A stretch of 64,000 nt of DNA from Asterella californica (taxonomy: Eukaryota > Streptophyta > Marchantiopsida > Marchantiales > Aytoniaceae), in contig JAYKYS010000016.1 in assembly GCA_036924285.1 (NCBI GenBank), positions 4,836,001 to 4,900,000 of the forward strand. The letters run 5' to 3'. Positions 44,491 through 56,942 of this stretch are shown here, in pieces; positions within the stretch are counted from its first letter, which is position 1; the number at the start of each line of letters is the position of its first letter. A program made the translations under genes and the position numbers. The notes under the pieces were generated by a model that saw only the letters and a list, made by a program, of their open reading frames with translations, was not told the origin of the DNA and searched no databases.

Positions 44491-45140
44491 TCCACCCCCT
44501 CCAAACTTGTGCATCCTCCGGTATGCACCAGAGATATCAACCAAGGAGTGGACCGGCACGCACACTCGTTCCTATCTTGTCATCCTCCCTCCCATCTACA
44601 TCAACTTCATCCTCAAGTGCGCAACTCGATCGTCATCTTGAAGTTGCTACCCTGCCATGATCCTCCCTAGATCCATGTTCATCGACCTTCACCTCGAACC
44701 TCTCACCCAATCACCCCCTCTAAATCTACACATCTTCAATATGCGAAGACATAGAAAGAATAACCCATCATACCATAGAAATATCTTCCATCCGTCTTGT
44801 AGAACCTCATCGTTGAGGTTTGTGACCTAGTGTCGTAGTAGACATCCCTCATCCTATCAATCATCACTCGTATCCTGAATGTAACCTTCAACCTCAAGTC
44901 TGTACATGTCATTGGACCTAATCCTCTCTTCTTTTTTGTTTTTCTGAATAAAAGAACCACACCGCTGCAACCAAAATCCTCAACCGCAACCATCATTGTC
45001 TCACTGTACAATGGTATCCTCTTCAACCATCATCCTCCTTGATCTCTTCTTCTGAAAATCCTCACAACCTCCTAAGCATCATTCACTCAACCCAAATCAT
45101 CTTCAGCAATGGCTTCTCCCCTGTAAGCCATCCTTACCCA

Positions 45141-46745
45141 TCATCCTATACCCGTAGCCACAAAAGCATCCATCCATTCTCCTTCGTCCTCAGCATGTCC
45201 GTCCTTGATGAAGCAGATGTAAGCATCATGGACTTCTCTTGTAGCTGCATCCAAGACCTCCCGTGATAGGAACCCAACCTTGACATCTTGAATGCGCTCC
45301 TCCCAACCTCTCTTCACATCCATCGTCATAACCTCAACTCCAATATCTGGTTGTTGTTTGCATGCAACCAGATCACCCATATCCACTATTTGTACCTCAA
45401 CCATCTCCTCCGGTTGAGAAGGATCGCCCTCCATTGCCAATTCAGGAAGAATAGTTTCCTGTTGAACCTTATCTTCCCCAGCTTGCTTCCCTGAAGATGT
45501 CTCTTCTTGTCTTTTCTTCTCGCTCTGCATCATGGATGCAGTATCCAACTTGAGCTCGTCTGGATCCACGTGCTCACCCAAACCATCTATATGGAGATCA
45601 TGCTCAATCTCCTCCACTCTAGCACCATAACTTGTAGCTTCGATAGCTACAACTGCAGGTACCGCAAAGTAATCATCTATCAATCTCTTCATCCCTCCTT
45701 TACCAACGTTGGCTTGAAGGAGAGTACCCGAACTTCTGAATGCAACCTTTCCATCCTCCCAAGAAATAACCTCTCGTTGCAAAGACTCTGTGAAGTCGAT
45801 GCAATCATCTCGCTGATGGTCAGTACCATCACACCACACGCACTGATGTACCCAAGCTGGTTTGGGTACAAGTTCCATCTTAGTCGATGATCCCTTATCC
45901 TCCAACCTAGTAACCTTAGCTTGCAGATCTTGCATCTTTTGCTGTAGGTTCTCGATGGTTGGATCCTTTTTTTCTACAACCACAACTTGAGGTTGAACCT
46001 CAGATACTACCTGAACTGGTGCGGTAGTCAAAGCTGCAGGTGTCAACCTTGTAACCCTTTCTCTTGTACGTCTCCGGACAAGAAGCTCAACAGCTTCATG
46101 CACAACCTCCCAATTTTGTGTCAACCCTTCTTCTTCCTCCCCGTCCTCAAAAAGTAGTTCTAACTGTTCCTGCCATGGTTCATCCGCAGCTTGAAGAAAC
46201 AGCTCCGTCTTGTAGCTCTCCAAGGTTAGCTTGTCCACCCGAGGTAGTTGAGAGAATTGTCTCTCAAACTCCTTTAAAAGCTCTGCAGGCTGTAAACCCT
46301 TGCTGGATCGGTTGACCCATTCCAAAAACGATTTCTTGGTTACTCGATCTGAGCTTCCCAAGAAATACTCCTCCATCAGCACATGTGAAAATGCATCCCA
46401 GTTCCTCCCAAAACGCTTTGTTAGACCCTTCACATGCTCCCTTATCTCAGGCACCGCAGCGAGTTCGAACGTCTCGATCATCTCCTTCTCCGGTACCTGA
46501 TCCAAATCCATCTCCATCTTGTAACATCTCAAGTACTCAGAGATGTCTCTCCCACCAAAAAGATCAAACTTGTCGGTCACCCTTCCAAGCGCCTTCTTCC
46601 CCAAAGCCTCTTTTTGTTGCTTCCCTTGCTCTTGTCGCATAAATAAAGTGAAGGCTTGAAACAATCGTGCAGTTGCTGCATCCAACTGCACCCCTGGTAT
46701 CCCCTCTGATCTATCCATTCCGTCCAAAGTCATGGCTAGTCCCAT
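45141..46745 (-). CDS. Gag polyprotein, array unit 2
   Basis: The same 534-codon gag as unit 1, with one difference: Arg3 is Leu (MGLAMTL), from a change at about 46,737. The frame is otherwise intact, including the zinc knuckle. Confidence 0.85.
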   Translation of the reverse strand: MGLAMTLDGMDRSEGIPGVQLDAATARLFQAFTLFMRQEQGKQQKEALGKKALGRVTDKFDLFGGRDISEYLRCYKMEMDLDQVPEKEMIETFELAAVPEIREHVKGLTKRFGRNWDAFSHVLMEEYFLGSSDRVTKKSFLEWVNRSSKGLQPAELLKEFERQFSQLPRVDKLTLESYKTELFLQAADEPWQEQLELLFEDGEEEEGLTQNWEVVHEAVELLVRRRTRERVTRLTPAALTTAPVQVVSEVQPQVVVVEKKDPTIENLQQKMQDLQAKVTRLEDKGSSTKMELVPKPAWVHQCVWCDGTDHQRDDCIDFTESLQREVISWEDGKVAFRSSGTLLQANVGKGGMKRLIDDYFAVPAVVAIEATSYGARVEEIEHDLHIDGLGEHVDPDELKLDTASMMQSEKKRQEETSSGKQAGEDKVQQETILPELAMEGDPSQPEEMVEVQIVDMGDLVACKQQPDIGVEVMTMDVKRGWEERIQDVKVGFLSREVLDAATREVHDAYICFIKDGHAEDEGEWMDAFVATGIG

Positions 46746-46916
46746 CCTCCCATCCTCTCATGATCCCAATCGTCTAGAAATCCATCATCCCAGGTCCACA
46801 ACATCCTCCCGAAAAACCATATCCATCCTCATACTCGTTCATGATTGTTGATCTCCTCTCTCAAGTTCCAACACAGAAATCTCCACCCCGGACCTTCACG
46901 TCGAGTTCACCACCTA

Positions 46917-48424
46917 TGTCGCGTCGGACGTTTTGCGTGAAGGATGTCCAGGAAAACGCGAGGTTCCTGGCTGTGGAGATGTTGTGTGCTGAAACAGAGA
47001 CAAGACAGAGAAAAACAACCACGAAAACGAATGCTGCGATATATACACTCCAAATGTATGTACAATGCCGTTTCTTTCTCCTAACAGCACAAAACTGAGG
47101 AACAGACTAGAGCAGTCTGTAACCTACTTCAGAAGCCCTAAAACAAACCCCTGAATCACAACCCTGACCCAAAATCGCCGAATCGTAGCTCAAAGCAAGA
47201 GAAACTTCTCTTTGCTAACAAACAGAGCCACAACAGTATCACGCGATCCAAACCCAAGTCCAAACCACATCCATGCGTACATGAGGACTCCCTAATCGCG
47301 TAGGCACCAAGAACGAAGAGCTTGGCTCACCGATCGCGAAGAACAATCCAATCTCAGATCGCAGGCGAACAAAAATCTGATGTAAGCGCTTCCCTGCGAG
47401 CCAATTTCACTCACAACTCCCAAACCGCCCGATGAAACTTTGAATCGTCTTCAATTTCCTGAAGAACTCGTTGTTCTGATCCCGATGGATCCAAGGACAG
47501 CAAGTTTGGACTCCGGAACGGCCCGAACGGTCCAACTCTCCTTCACAGGTAACTGAAAACTCCAAATCTGCTTTCTGCGTCTCAATTTCATCCAGAACAC
47601 AACTCTCGATCCGTCTCTTCCCAAACCGTCTTAACCTTTGCGTAGCCTGCTCAGATCTGAACCCAACGACGCCTTGCGCGTTTGCATTGGACCTCCAAAT
47701 CTCCCGAACCGTCCGTTGACAAGTCGCCGGAACAAGCAAGCCCCTTAAGTAGCCCCCTTGCAACAGTCTGTACGTACGAAGTTCAACCCTCAATAATAAG
47801 AAGCAGGCCCCTTGCGTCTTTGATATAACGCCTGAAGCCCTAAATACCCAGTCAGCAAGTAACTAGGGGCGTAGCTTGATTTTATCTTCTTTCGAATCAC
47901 ATAACTTCTTCTCTGGATGTCCAAACGAAGTAAACAAGATGCCCATGGAAAGCTGACAACGAGCTCTATCCATCTATGCGATAAAAGTGAAGATCCGAAA
48001 CGGTGTCAAAAGCCCGCAAGCTGGGGCCTAGCTTGTTTTTTTCATCTTCCGAGTCTTGTAACTTCTCCACTAGGTGTCCAAACGAAGTAGATGAAGTGCC
48101 TATGGAAAGCTGACAAGGAGCTCTATCCACTGGTGCGATAAAAACGAAGATCCGAAGTGGTGCCAAAAACCCGTAAGCTGGGGCCTAGCTTGTTTTCTTC
48201 ATCTTTCGAGTCTTGTAACTTCTCCACTAGGCGTCCAAACGAAGTAGACAAAGTGCCTATGGAAAGCTGACAAGGAGCTCTACCCATCTATGCGATGAAA
48301 ATGGAGATCTGAAATTGTGCCAAAAACCCATAAGCTGGGGCTTAGCTTGTCTTCTCTTGAGTGTCTTTGGAGCGACAAGCATCGAAGTTTGAATTTCAAG
48401 TAGGAGCCGGTCCACGACATGACA
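46917..48424 (-). repeat. LTR 3 of the array
   Basis: 1,508 bp. Differs from LTR 2 at the variable site 46,971 (C instead of T). Confidence 0.88.
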
Positions 48425-49074
48425 TCCACCCCCTCCAAACTTGTGCATCCTCCGGTATGCACCAGAGATATCAACCAAGGAGTGGACCGGCACGCACACT
48501 CGTTCCTATCTTGTCATCCTCCCTCCCATCTACATCAACTTCATCCTCAAGTGCGCAACTCGATCGTCATCTTGAAGTTGCTACCCTGCCATGATCCTCC
48601 CTAGATCCATGTTCATCGACCTTCACCTCGAACCTCTCACCCAATCACCCCCTCTAAATCTACACATCTTCAATATGCGAAGACATAGAAAGAATAACCC
48701 ATCATACCATAGAAATATCTTCCATCCGTCTTGTAGAACCTCATCGTTGAGGTTTGTGACCTAGTGTCGTAGTAGACATCCCTCATCCTATCAATCATCA
48801 CTCGTATCCTGAATGTAACCTTCAACCTCAAGTCTGTACATGTCATTGGACCTAATCCTCTCTTCTTTTTTGTTTTTCTGAATAAAAGAACCACACCGCT
48901 GCAACCAAAATCCTCAACCGCAACCATCATTGTCTCACTGTACAATGGTATCCTCTTCAACCATCATCCTCCTTGATCTCTTCTTCTGAAAATCCTCACA
49001 ACCTCCTAAGCATCATTCACTCAACCCAAATCATCTTCAGCAATGGCTTCTCCCCTGTAAGCCATCCTTACCCA

Positions 49075-50679
49075 TCATCCTATACCCGTAGCCACAAAAG
49101 CATCCATCCATTCTCCTTCGTCCTCAGCATGTCCGTCCTTGATGAAGCAGATGTAAGCATCATGGACTTCTCTTGTAGCTGCATCCAAGACCTCCCGTGA
49201 TAGGAACCCAACCTTGACATCTTGAATGCGCTCCTCCCAACCTCTCTTCACATCCATCGTCATAACCTCAACTCCAATATCTGGTTGTTGTTTGCATGCA
49301 ACCAGATCACCCATATCCACTATTTGTACCTCAACCATCTCCTCCGGTTGAGAAGGATCGCCCTCCATTGCCAATTCAGGAAGAATAGTTTCCTGTTGAA
49401 CCTTATCTTCCCCAGCTTGCTTCCCTGAAGATGTCTCTTCTTGTCTTTTCTTCTCGCTCTGCATCATGGATGCAGTATCCAACTTGAGCTCGTCTGGATC
49501 CACGTGCTCACCCAAACCATCTATATGGAGATCATGCTCAATCTCCTCCACTCTAGCACCATAACTTGTAGCTTCGATAGCTACAACTGCAGGTACCGCA
49601 AAGTAATCATCTATCAATCTCTTCATCCCTCCTTTACCAACGTTGGCTTGAAGGAGAGTACCCGAACTTCTGAATGCAACCTTTCCATCCTCCCAAGAAA
49701 TAACCTCTCGTTGCAAAGACTCTGTGAAGTCGATGCAATCATCTCGCTGATGGTCAGTACCATCACACCACACGCACTGATGTACCCAAGCTGGTTTGGG
49801 TACAAGTTCCATCTTAGTCGATGATCCCTTATCCTCCAACCTAGTAACCTTAGCTTGCAGATCTTGCATCTTTTGCTGTAGGTTCTCGATGGTTGGATCC
49901 TTTTTTTCTACAACCACAACTTGAGGTTGAACCTCAGATACTACCTGAACTGGTGCGGTAGTCAAAGCTGCAGGTGTCAACCTTGTAACCCTTTCTCTTG
50001 TACGTCTCCGGACAAGAAGCTCAACAGCTTCATGCACAACCTCCCAATTTTGTGTCAACCCTTCTTCTTCCTCCCCGTCCTCAAAAAGTAGTTCTAACTG
50101 TTCCTGCCATGGTTCATCCGCAGCTTGAAGAAACAGCTCCGTCTTGTAGCTCTCCAAGGTTAGCTTGTCCACCCGAGGTAGTTGAGAGAATTGTCTCTCA
50201 AACTCCTTTAAAAGCTCTGCAGGCTGTAAACCCTTGCTGGATCGGTTGACCCATTCCAAAAACGATTTCTTGGTTACTCGATCTGAGCTTCCCAAGAAAT
50301 ACTCCTCCATCAGCACATGTGAAAATGCATCCCAGTTCCTCCCAAAACGCTTTGTTAGACCCTTCACATGCTCCCTTATCTCAGGCACCGCAGCGAGTTC
50401 GAACGTCTCGATCATCTCCTTCTCCGGTACCTGATCCAAATCCATCTCCATCTTGTAACATCTCAAGTACTCAGAGATGTCTCTCCCACCAAAAAGATCA
50501 AACTTGTCGGTCACCCTTCCAAGCGCCTTCTTCCCCAAAGCCTCTTTTTGTTGCTTCCCTTGCTCTTGTCGCATAAATAAAGTGAAGGCTTGAAACAATC
50601 GTGCAGTTGCTGCATCCAACTGCACCCCTGGTATCCCCTCTGATCTATCCATTCCGTCCAAAGTCATGGCTCGTCCCAT
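49075..50679 (-). CDS. Gag polyprotein, array unit 3
   Basis: 534 codons, identical in translation to unit 1. Intact frame and zinc knuckle. Confidence 0.85.
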   Translation of the reverse strand: MGRAMTLDGMDRSEGIPGVQLDAATARLFQAFTLFMRQEQGKQQKEALGKKALGRVTDKFDLFGGRDISEYLRCYKMEMDLDQVPEKEMIETFELAAVPEIREHVKGLTKRFGRNWDAFSHVLMEEYFLGSSDRVTKKSFLEWVNRSSKGLQPAELLKEFERQFSQLPRVDKLTLESYKTELFLQAADEPWQEQLELLFEDGEEEEGLTQNWEVVHEAVELLVRRRTRERVTRLTPAALTTAPVQVVSEVQPQVVVVEKKDPTIENLQQKMQDLQAKVTRLEDKGSSTKMELVPKPAWVHQCVWCDGTDHQRDDCIDFTESLQREVISWEDGKVAFRSSGTLLQANVGKGGMKRLIDDYFAVPAVVAIEATSYGARVEEIEHDLHIDGLGEHVDPDELKLDTASMMQSEKKRQEETSSGKQAGEDKVQQETILPELAMEGDPSQPEEMVEVQIVDMGDLVACKQQPDIGVEVMTMDVKRGWEERIQDVKVGFLSREVLDAATREVHDAYICFIKDGHAEDEGEWMDAFVATGIG

Positions 50680-50850
50680 CCTCCCATCCTCTCATGATCC
50701 CAATCGTCTAGAAATCCATCATCCCAGGTCCACAACATCCTCCCGAAAAACCATATCCATCCTCATACTCGTTCATGATTGTTGATCTCCTCTCTCAAGT
50801 TCCAACACAGAAATCTCCACCCCGGACCTTCACGTCGAGTTCACCACCTA

Positions 50851-52358
50851 TGTCGCGTCGGACGTTTTGCGTGAAGGATGTCCAGGAAAACGCGAGGTTC
50901 CTGGATGTGGAGATGTTGTGTGCTGAAACAGAGACAAGACAGAGAAAAACAACCACGAAAACGAATGCTGCGATATATACACTCCAAATGTATGTACAAT
51001 GCCGTTTCTTTCTCCTAACAGCACAAAACTGAGGAACAGACTAGAGCAGTCTGTAACCTACTTCAGAAGCCCTAAAACAAACCCCTGAATCACAACCCTG
51101 ACCCAAAATCGCCGAATCGTAGCTCAAAGCAAGAGAAACTTCTCTTTGCTAACAAACAGAGCCACAACAGTATCACGCGATCCAAACCCAAGTCCAAACC
51201 ACATCCATGCGTACATGAGGACTCCCTAATCGCGTAGGCACCAAGAACGAAGAGCTTGGCTCACCGATCGCGAAGAACAATCCAATCTCAGATCGCAGGC
51301 GAACAAAAATCTGATGTAAGCGCTTCCCTGCGAGCCAATTTCACTCACAACTCCCAAACCGCCCGATGAAACTTTGAATCGTCTTCAATTTCCTGAAGAA
51401 CTCGTTGTTCTGATCCCGATGGATCCAAGGACAGCAAGTTTGGACTCCGGAACGGCCCGAACGGTCCAACTCTCCTTCACAGGTAACTGAAAACTCCAAA
51501 TCTGCTTTCTGCGTCTCAATTTCATCCAGAACACAACTCTCGATCCGTCTCTTCCCAAACCGTCTTAACCTTTGCGTAGCCTGCTCAGATCTGAACCCAA
51601 CGACGCCTTGCGCGTTTGCATTGGACCTCCAAATCTCCCGAACCGTCCGTTGACAAGTCGCCGGAACAAGCAAGCCCCTTAAGTAGCCCCCTTGCAACAG
51701 TCTGTACGTACGAAGTTCAACCCTCAATAATAAGAAGCAGGCCCCTTGCGTCTTTGATATAACGCCTGAAGCCCTAAATACCCAGTCAGCAAGTAACTAG
51801 GGGCGTAGCTTGATTTTATCTTCTTTCGAATCACATAACTTCTTCTCTGGATGTCCAAACGAAGTAAACAAGATGCCCATGGAAAGCTGACAACGAGCTC
51901 TATCCATCTATGCGATAAAAGTGAAGATCCGAAACGGTGTCAAAAGCCCGCAAGCTGGGGCCTAGCTTGTTTTTTTCATCTTCCGAGTCTTGTAACTTCT
52001 CCACTAGGTGTCCAAACGAAGTAGATGAAGTGCCTATGGAAAGCTGACAAGGAGCTCTATCCACTGGTGCGATAAAAACGAAGATCCGAAGTGGTGCCAA
52101 AAACCCGTAAGCTGGGGCCTAGCTTGTTTTCTTCATCTTTCGAGTCTTGTAACTTCTCCACTAGGCGTCCAAACGAAGTAGACAAAGTGCCTATGGAAAG
52201 CTGACAAGGAGCTCTACCCATCTATGCGATGAAAATGGAGATCTGAAATTGTGCCAAAAACCCATAAGCTGGGGCTTAGCTTGTCTTCTCTTGAGTGTCT
52301 TTGGAGCGACAAGCATCGAAGTTTGAATTTCAAGTAGGAGCCGGTCCACGACATGACA
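50851..52358 (-). repeat. LTR 4 of the array
   Basis: 1,508 bp. Carries A at the variable site 50,905. Confidence 0.88.
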
Positions 52359-53008
52359 TCCACCCCCTCCAAACTTGTGCATCCTCCGGTATGCACCAGA
52401 GATATCAACCAAGGAGTGGACCGGCACGCACACTCGTTCCTATCTTGTCATCCTCCCTCCCATCTACATCAACTTCATCCTCAAGTGCGCAACTCGATCG
52501 TCATCTTGAAGTTGCTACCCTGCCATGATCCTCCCTAGATCCATGTTCATCGACCTTCACCTCGAACCTCTCACCCAATCACCCCCTCTAAATCTACACA
52601 TCTTCAATATGCGAAGACATAGAAAGAATAACCCATCATACCATAGAAATATCTTCCATCCGTCTTGTAGAACCTCATCGTTGAGGTTTGTGACCTAGTG
52701 TCGTAGTAGACATCCCTCATCCTATCAATCATCACTCGTATCCTGAATGTAACCTTCAACCTCAAGTCTGTACATGTCATTGGACCTAATCCTCTCTTCT
52801 TTTTTGTTTTTCTGAATAAAAGAACCACACCGCTGCAACCAAAATCCTCAACCGCAACCATCATTGTCTCACTGTACAATGGTATCCTCTTCAACCATCA
52901 TCCTCCTTGATCTCTTCTTCTGAAAATCCTCACAACCTCCTAAGCATCATTCACTCAACCCAAATCATCTTCAGCAATGGCTTCTCCCCTGTAAGCCATC
53001 CTTACCCA

Positions 53009-54613
53009 TCATCCTATACCCGTAGCCACAAAAGCATCCATCCATTCTCCTTCGTCCTCAGCATGTCCGTCCTTGATGAAGCAGATGTAAGCATCATGGA
53101 CTTCTCTTGTAGCTGCATCCAAGACCTCCCGTGATAGGAACCCAACCTTGACATCTTGAATGCGCTCCTCCCAACCTCTCTTCACATCCATCGTCATAAC
53201 CTCAACTCCAATATCTGGTTGTTGTTTGCATGCAACCAGATCACCCATATCCACTATTTGTACCTCAACCATCTCCTCCGGTTGAGAAGGATCGCCCTCC
53301 ATTGCCAATTCAGGAAGAATAGTTTCCTGTTGAACCTTATCTTCCCCAGCTTGCTTCCCTGAAGATGTCTCTTCTTGTCTTTTCTTCTCGCTCTGCATCA
53401 TGGATGCAGTATCCAACTTGAGCTCGTCTGGATCCACGTGCTCACCCAAACCATCTATATGGAGATCATGCTCAATCTCCTCCACTCTAGCACCATAACT
53501 TGTAGCTTCGATAGCTACAACTGCAGGTACCGCAAAGTAATCATCTATCAATCTCTTCATCCCTCCTTTACCAACGTTGGCTTGAAGGAGAGTACCCGAA
53601 CTTCTGAATGCAACCTTTCCATCCTCCCAAGAAATAACCTCTCGTTGCAAAGACTCTGTGAAGTCGATGCAATCATCTCGCTGATGGTCAGTACCATCAC
53701 ACCACACGCACTGATGTACCCAAGCTGGTTTGGGTACAAGTTCCATCTTAGTCGATGATCCCTTATCCTCCAACCTAGTAACCTTAGCTTGCAGATCTTG
53801 CATCTTTTGCTGTAGGTTCTCGATGGTTGGATCCTTTTTTTCTACAACCACAACTTGAGGTTGAACCTCAGATACTACCTGAACTGGTGCGGTAGTCAAA
53901 GCTGCAGGTGTCAACCTTGTAACCCTTTCTCTTGTACGTCTCCGGACAAGAAGCTCAACAGCTTCATGCACAACCTCCCAATTTTGTGTCAACCCTTCTT
54001 CTTCCTCCCCGTCCTCAAAAAGTAGTTCTAACTGTTCCTGCCATGGTTCATCCGCAGCTTGAAGAAACAGCTCCGTCTTGTAGCTCTCCAAGGTTAGCTT
54101 GTCCACCCGAGGTAGTTGAGAGAATTGTCTCTCAAACTCCTTTAAAAGCTCTGCAGGCTGTAAACCCTTGCTGGATCGGTTGACCCATTCCAAAAACGAT
54201 TTCTTGGTTACTCGATCTGAGCTTCCCAAGAAATACTCCTCCATCAGCACATGTGAAAATGCATCCCAGTTCCTCCCAAAACGCTTTGTTAGACCCTTCA
54301 CATGCTCCCTTATCTCAGGCACCGCAGCGAGTTCGAACGTCTCGATCATCTCCTTCTCCGGTACCTGATCCAAATCCATCTCCATCTTGTAACATCTCAA
54401 GTACTCAGAGATGTCTCTCCCACCAAAAAGATCAAACTTGTCGGTCACCCTTCCAAGCGCCTTCTTCCCCAAAGCCTCTTTTTGTTGCTTCCCTTGCTCT
54501 TGTCGCATAAATAAAGTGAAGGCTTGAAACAATCGTGCAGTTGCTGCATCCAACTGCACCCCTGGTATCCCCTCTGATCTATCCATTCCGTCCAAAGTCA
54601 TGGCTCGTCCCAT
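53009..54613 (-). CDS. Gag polyprotein, array unit 4
   Basis: 534 codons, identical in translation to unit 1. Intact frame and zinc knuckle. Confidence 0.85.
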   Translation of the reverse strand: MGRAMTLDGMDRSEGIPGVQLDAATARLFQAFTLFMRQEQGKQQKEALGKKALGRVTDKFDLFGGRDISEYLRCYKMEMDLDQVPEKEMIETFELAAVPEIREHVKGLTKRFGRNWDAFSHVLMEEYFLGSSDRVTKKSFLEWVNRSSKGLQPAELLKEFERQFSQLPRVDKLTLESYKTELFLQAADEPWQEQLELLFEDGEEEEGLTQNWEVVHEAVELLVRRRTRERVTRLTPAALTTAPVQVVSEVQPQVVVVEKKDPTIENLQQKMQDLQAKVTRLEDKGSSTKMELVPKPAWVHQCVWCDGTDHQRDDCIDFTESLQREVISWEDGKVAFRSSGTLLQANVGKGGMKRLIDDYFAVPAVVAIEATSYGARVEEIEHDLHIDGLGEHVDPDELKLDTASMMQSEKKRQEETSSGKQAGEDKVQQETILPELAMEGDPSQPEEMVEVQIVDMGDLVACKQQPDIGVEVMTMDVKRGWEERIQDVKVGFLSREVLDAATREVHDAYICFIKDGHAEDEGEWMDAFVATGIG

Positions 54614-54784
54614 CCTCCCATCCTCTCATGATCCCAATCGTCTAGAAATCCATCATCCCAGGTCCACAACATCCTCCCGAAAAACCATATCCATCCTCAT
54701 ACTCGTTCATGATTGTTGATCTCCTCTCTCAAGTTCCAACACAGAAATCTCCACCCCGGACCTTCACGTCGAGTTCACCACCTA

Positions 54785-56292
54785 TGTCGCGTCGGACGTT
54801 TTGCGTGAAGGATGTCCAGGAAAACGCGAGGTTCCTGGTTGTGGAGATGTTGTGTGCTGAAACAGAGACAAGACAGAGAAAAACAACCACGAAAACGAAT
54901 GCTGCGATATATACACTCCAAATGTATGTACAATGCCGTTTCTTTCTCCTAACAGCACAAAACTGAGGAACAGACTAGAGCAGTCTGTAACCTACTTCAG
55001 AAGCCCTAAAACAAACCCCTGAATCACAACCCTGACCCAAAATCGCCGAATCGTAGCTCAAAGCAAGAGAAACTTCTCTTTGCTAACAAACAGAGCCACA
55101 ACAGTATCACGCGATCCAAACCCAAGTCCAAACCACATCCATGCGTACATGAGGACTCCCTAATCGCGTAGGCACCAAGAACGAAGAGCTTGCCTCACCG
55201 ATCGCGAAGAACAATCCAATCTCAGATCGCAGGCGAACAAAAATCTGATGTAAGCGCTTCCCTGCGAGCCAATTTCACTCACAACTCCCAAACCGCCCGA
55301 TGAAACTTTGAATCGTCTTCAATTTCCTGAAGAACTCGTTGTTCTGATCCCGATGGATCCAAGGACAGCAAGTTTGGACTCCGGAACGGCCCGAACGGTC
55401 CAACTCTCCTTCACAGGTAACTGAAAACTCCAAATCTGCTTTCTGCGTCTCAATTTCATCCAGAACACAACTCTCGATCCGTCTCTTCCCAAACCGTCTT
55501 AACCTTTGCGTAGCCTGCTCAGATCTGAACCCAACGACGCCTTGCGCGTTTGCATTGGACCTCCAAATCTCCCGAACCGTCCGTTGACAAGTCGCCGGAA
55601 CAAGCAAGCCCATTAAGTAGCCCCCTTGCAACAGTCTGTACGTACGAAGTTCAACCCTCAATAATAAGAAGCAGGCCCCTTGCGTCTTTGATATAACGCC
55701 TGAAGCCCTAAATACCCAGTCAGCAAGTAACTTGGGGCGTAGCTTGATTTTATCTTCTTTCGAATCACATAACTTCTTCTCTGGATGTCCAAACGAAGTA
55801 AACAAGATGCCCATGGAAAGCTGACAACGAGCTCTATCCATCTATGCGATAAAAGTGAAGATCCGAAACGGTGTCAAAAGCCCGCAAGCTGGGGCCTAGC
55901 TTGTTTTTTTCATCTTCCGAGTCTTGTAACTTCTCCACTAGGTGTCCAAACGAAGTAGATGAAGTGCCTATGGAAAGCTGACAAGGAGCTCTATCCACTG
56001 GTGCGATAAAAACGAAGATCCGAAGTGGTGCCAAAAACCCGTAAGCTGGGGCCTAGCTTGTTTTCTTCATCTTTCGAGTCTTGTAACTTCTCCACTAGGC
56101 GTCCAAACGAAGTAGACAAAGTGCCTATGGAAAGCTGACAAGGAGCTCTACCCATCTATGCGATGAAAATGGAGATCTGAAATTGTGCCAAAAACCCATA
56201 AGCTGGGGCTTAGCTTGTCTTCTCTTGAGTGTCTTTGGAGCGACAAGCATCGAAGTTTGAATTTCAAGTAGGAGCCGGTCCACGACATGACA
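54785..56292 (-). repeat. LTR 5 of the array
   Basis: 1,508 bp. Carries three changes shared with LTRs 6 and 7 but not LTRs 1-4: C at 55,193, A at 55,612 and T at 55,733. Confidence 0.88.
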
Positions 56293-56942
56293 TCCACCCC
56301 CTCCAAACTTGTGCATCCTCCGGTATGCACCAGAGATATCAACCAAGGAGTGGACCGGCACGCACACTCGTTCCTATCTTGTCATCCTCCCTCCCATCTA
56401 CATCAACTTCATCCTCAAGTGCGCAACTCGATCGTCATCTTGAAGTTGCTACCCTGCCATGATCCTCCCTAGATCCATGTTCATCGACCTTCACCTCGAA
56501 CCTCTCACCCAATCACCCCCTCTAAATCTACACATCTTCAATATGCGAAGACATAGAAAGAATAACCCATCATACCATAGAAATATCTTCCATCCGTCTT
56601 GTAGAACCTCATCGTTGAGGTTTGTGACCTAGTGTCGTAGTAGACATCCCTCATCCTATCAATCATCACTCGTATCCTGAATGTAACCTTCAACCTCAAG
56701 TCTGTACATGTCATTGGACCTAATCCTCTCTTCTTTTTTGTTTTTCTGAATAAAAGAACCACACCGCTGCAACCAAAATCCTCAACCGCAACCATCATTG
56801 TCTCACTGTACAATGGTATCCTCTTCAACCATCATCCTCCTTGATCTCTTCTTCTGAAAATCCTCACAACCTCCTAAGCATCATTCACTCAACCCAAATC
56901 ATCTTCAGCAATGGCTTCTCCCCTGTAAGCCATCCTTACCCA

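Noticed and set aside
55275..55841. 188-codon minus-strand ORF in LTRs 5-7 (128 codons in LTRs 2-4)
   Set aside because: It lies wholly within the LTR, and its length changes because of a single base difference that removes a stop. No domain is recognisable.
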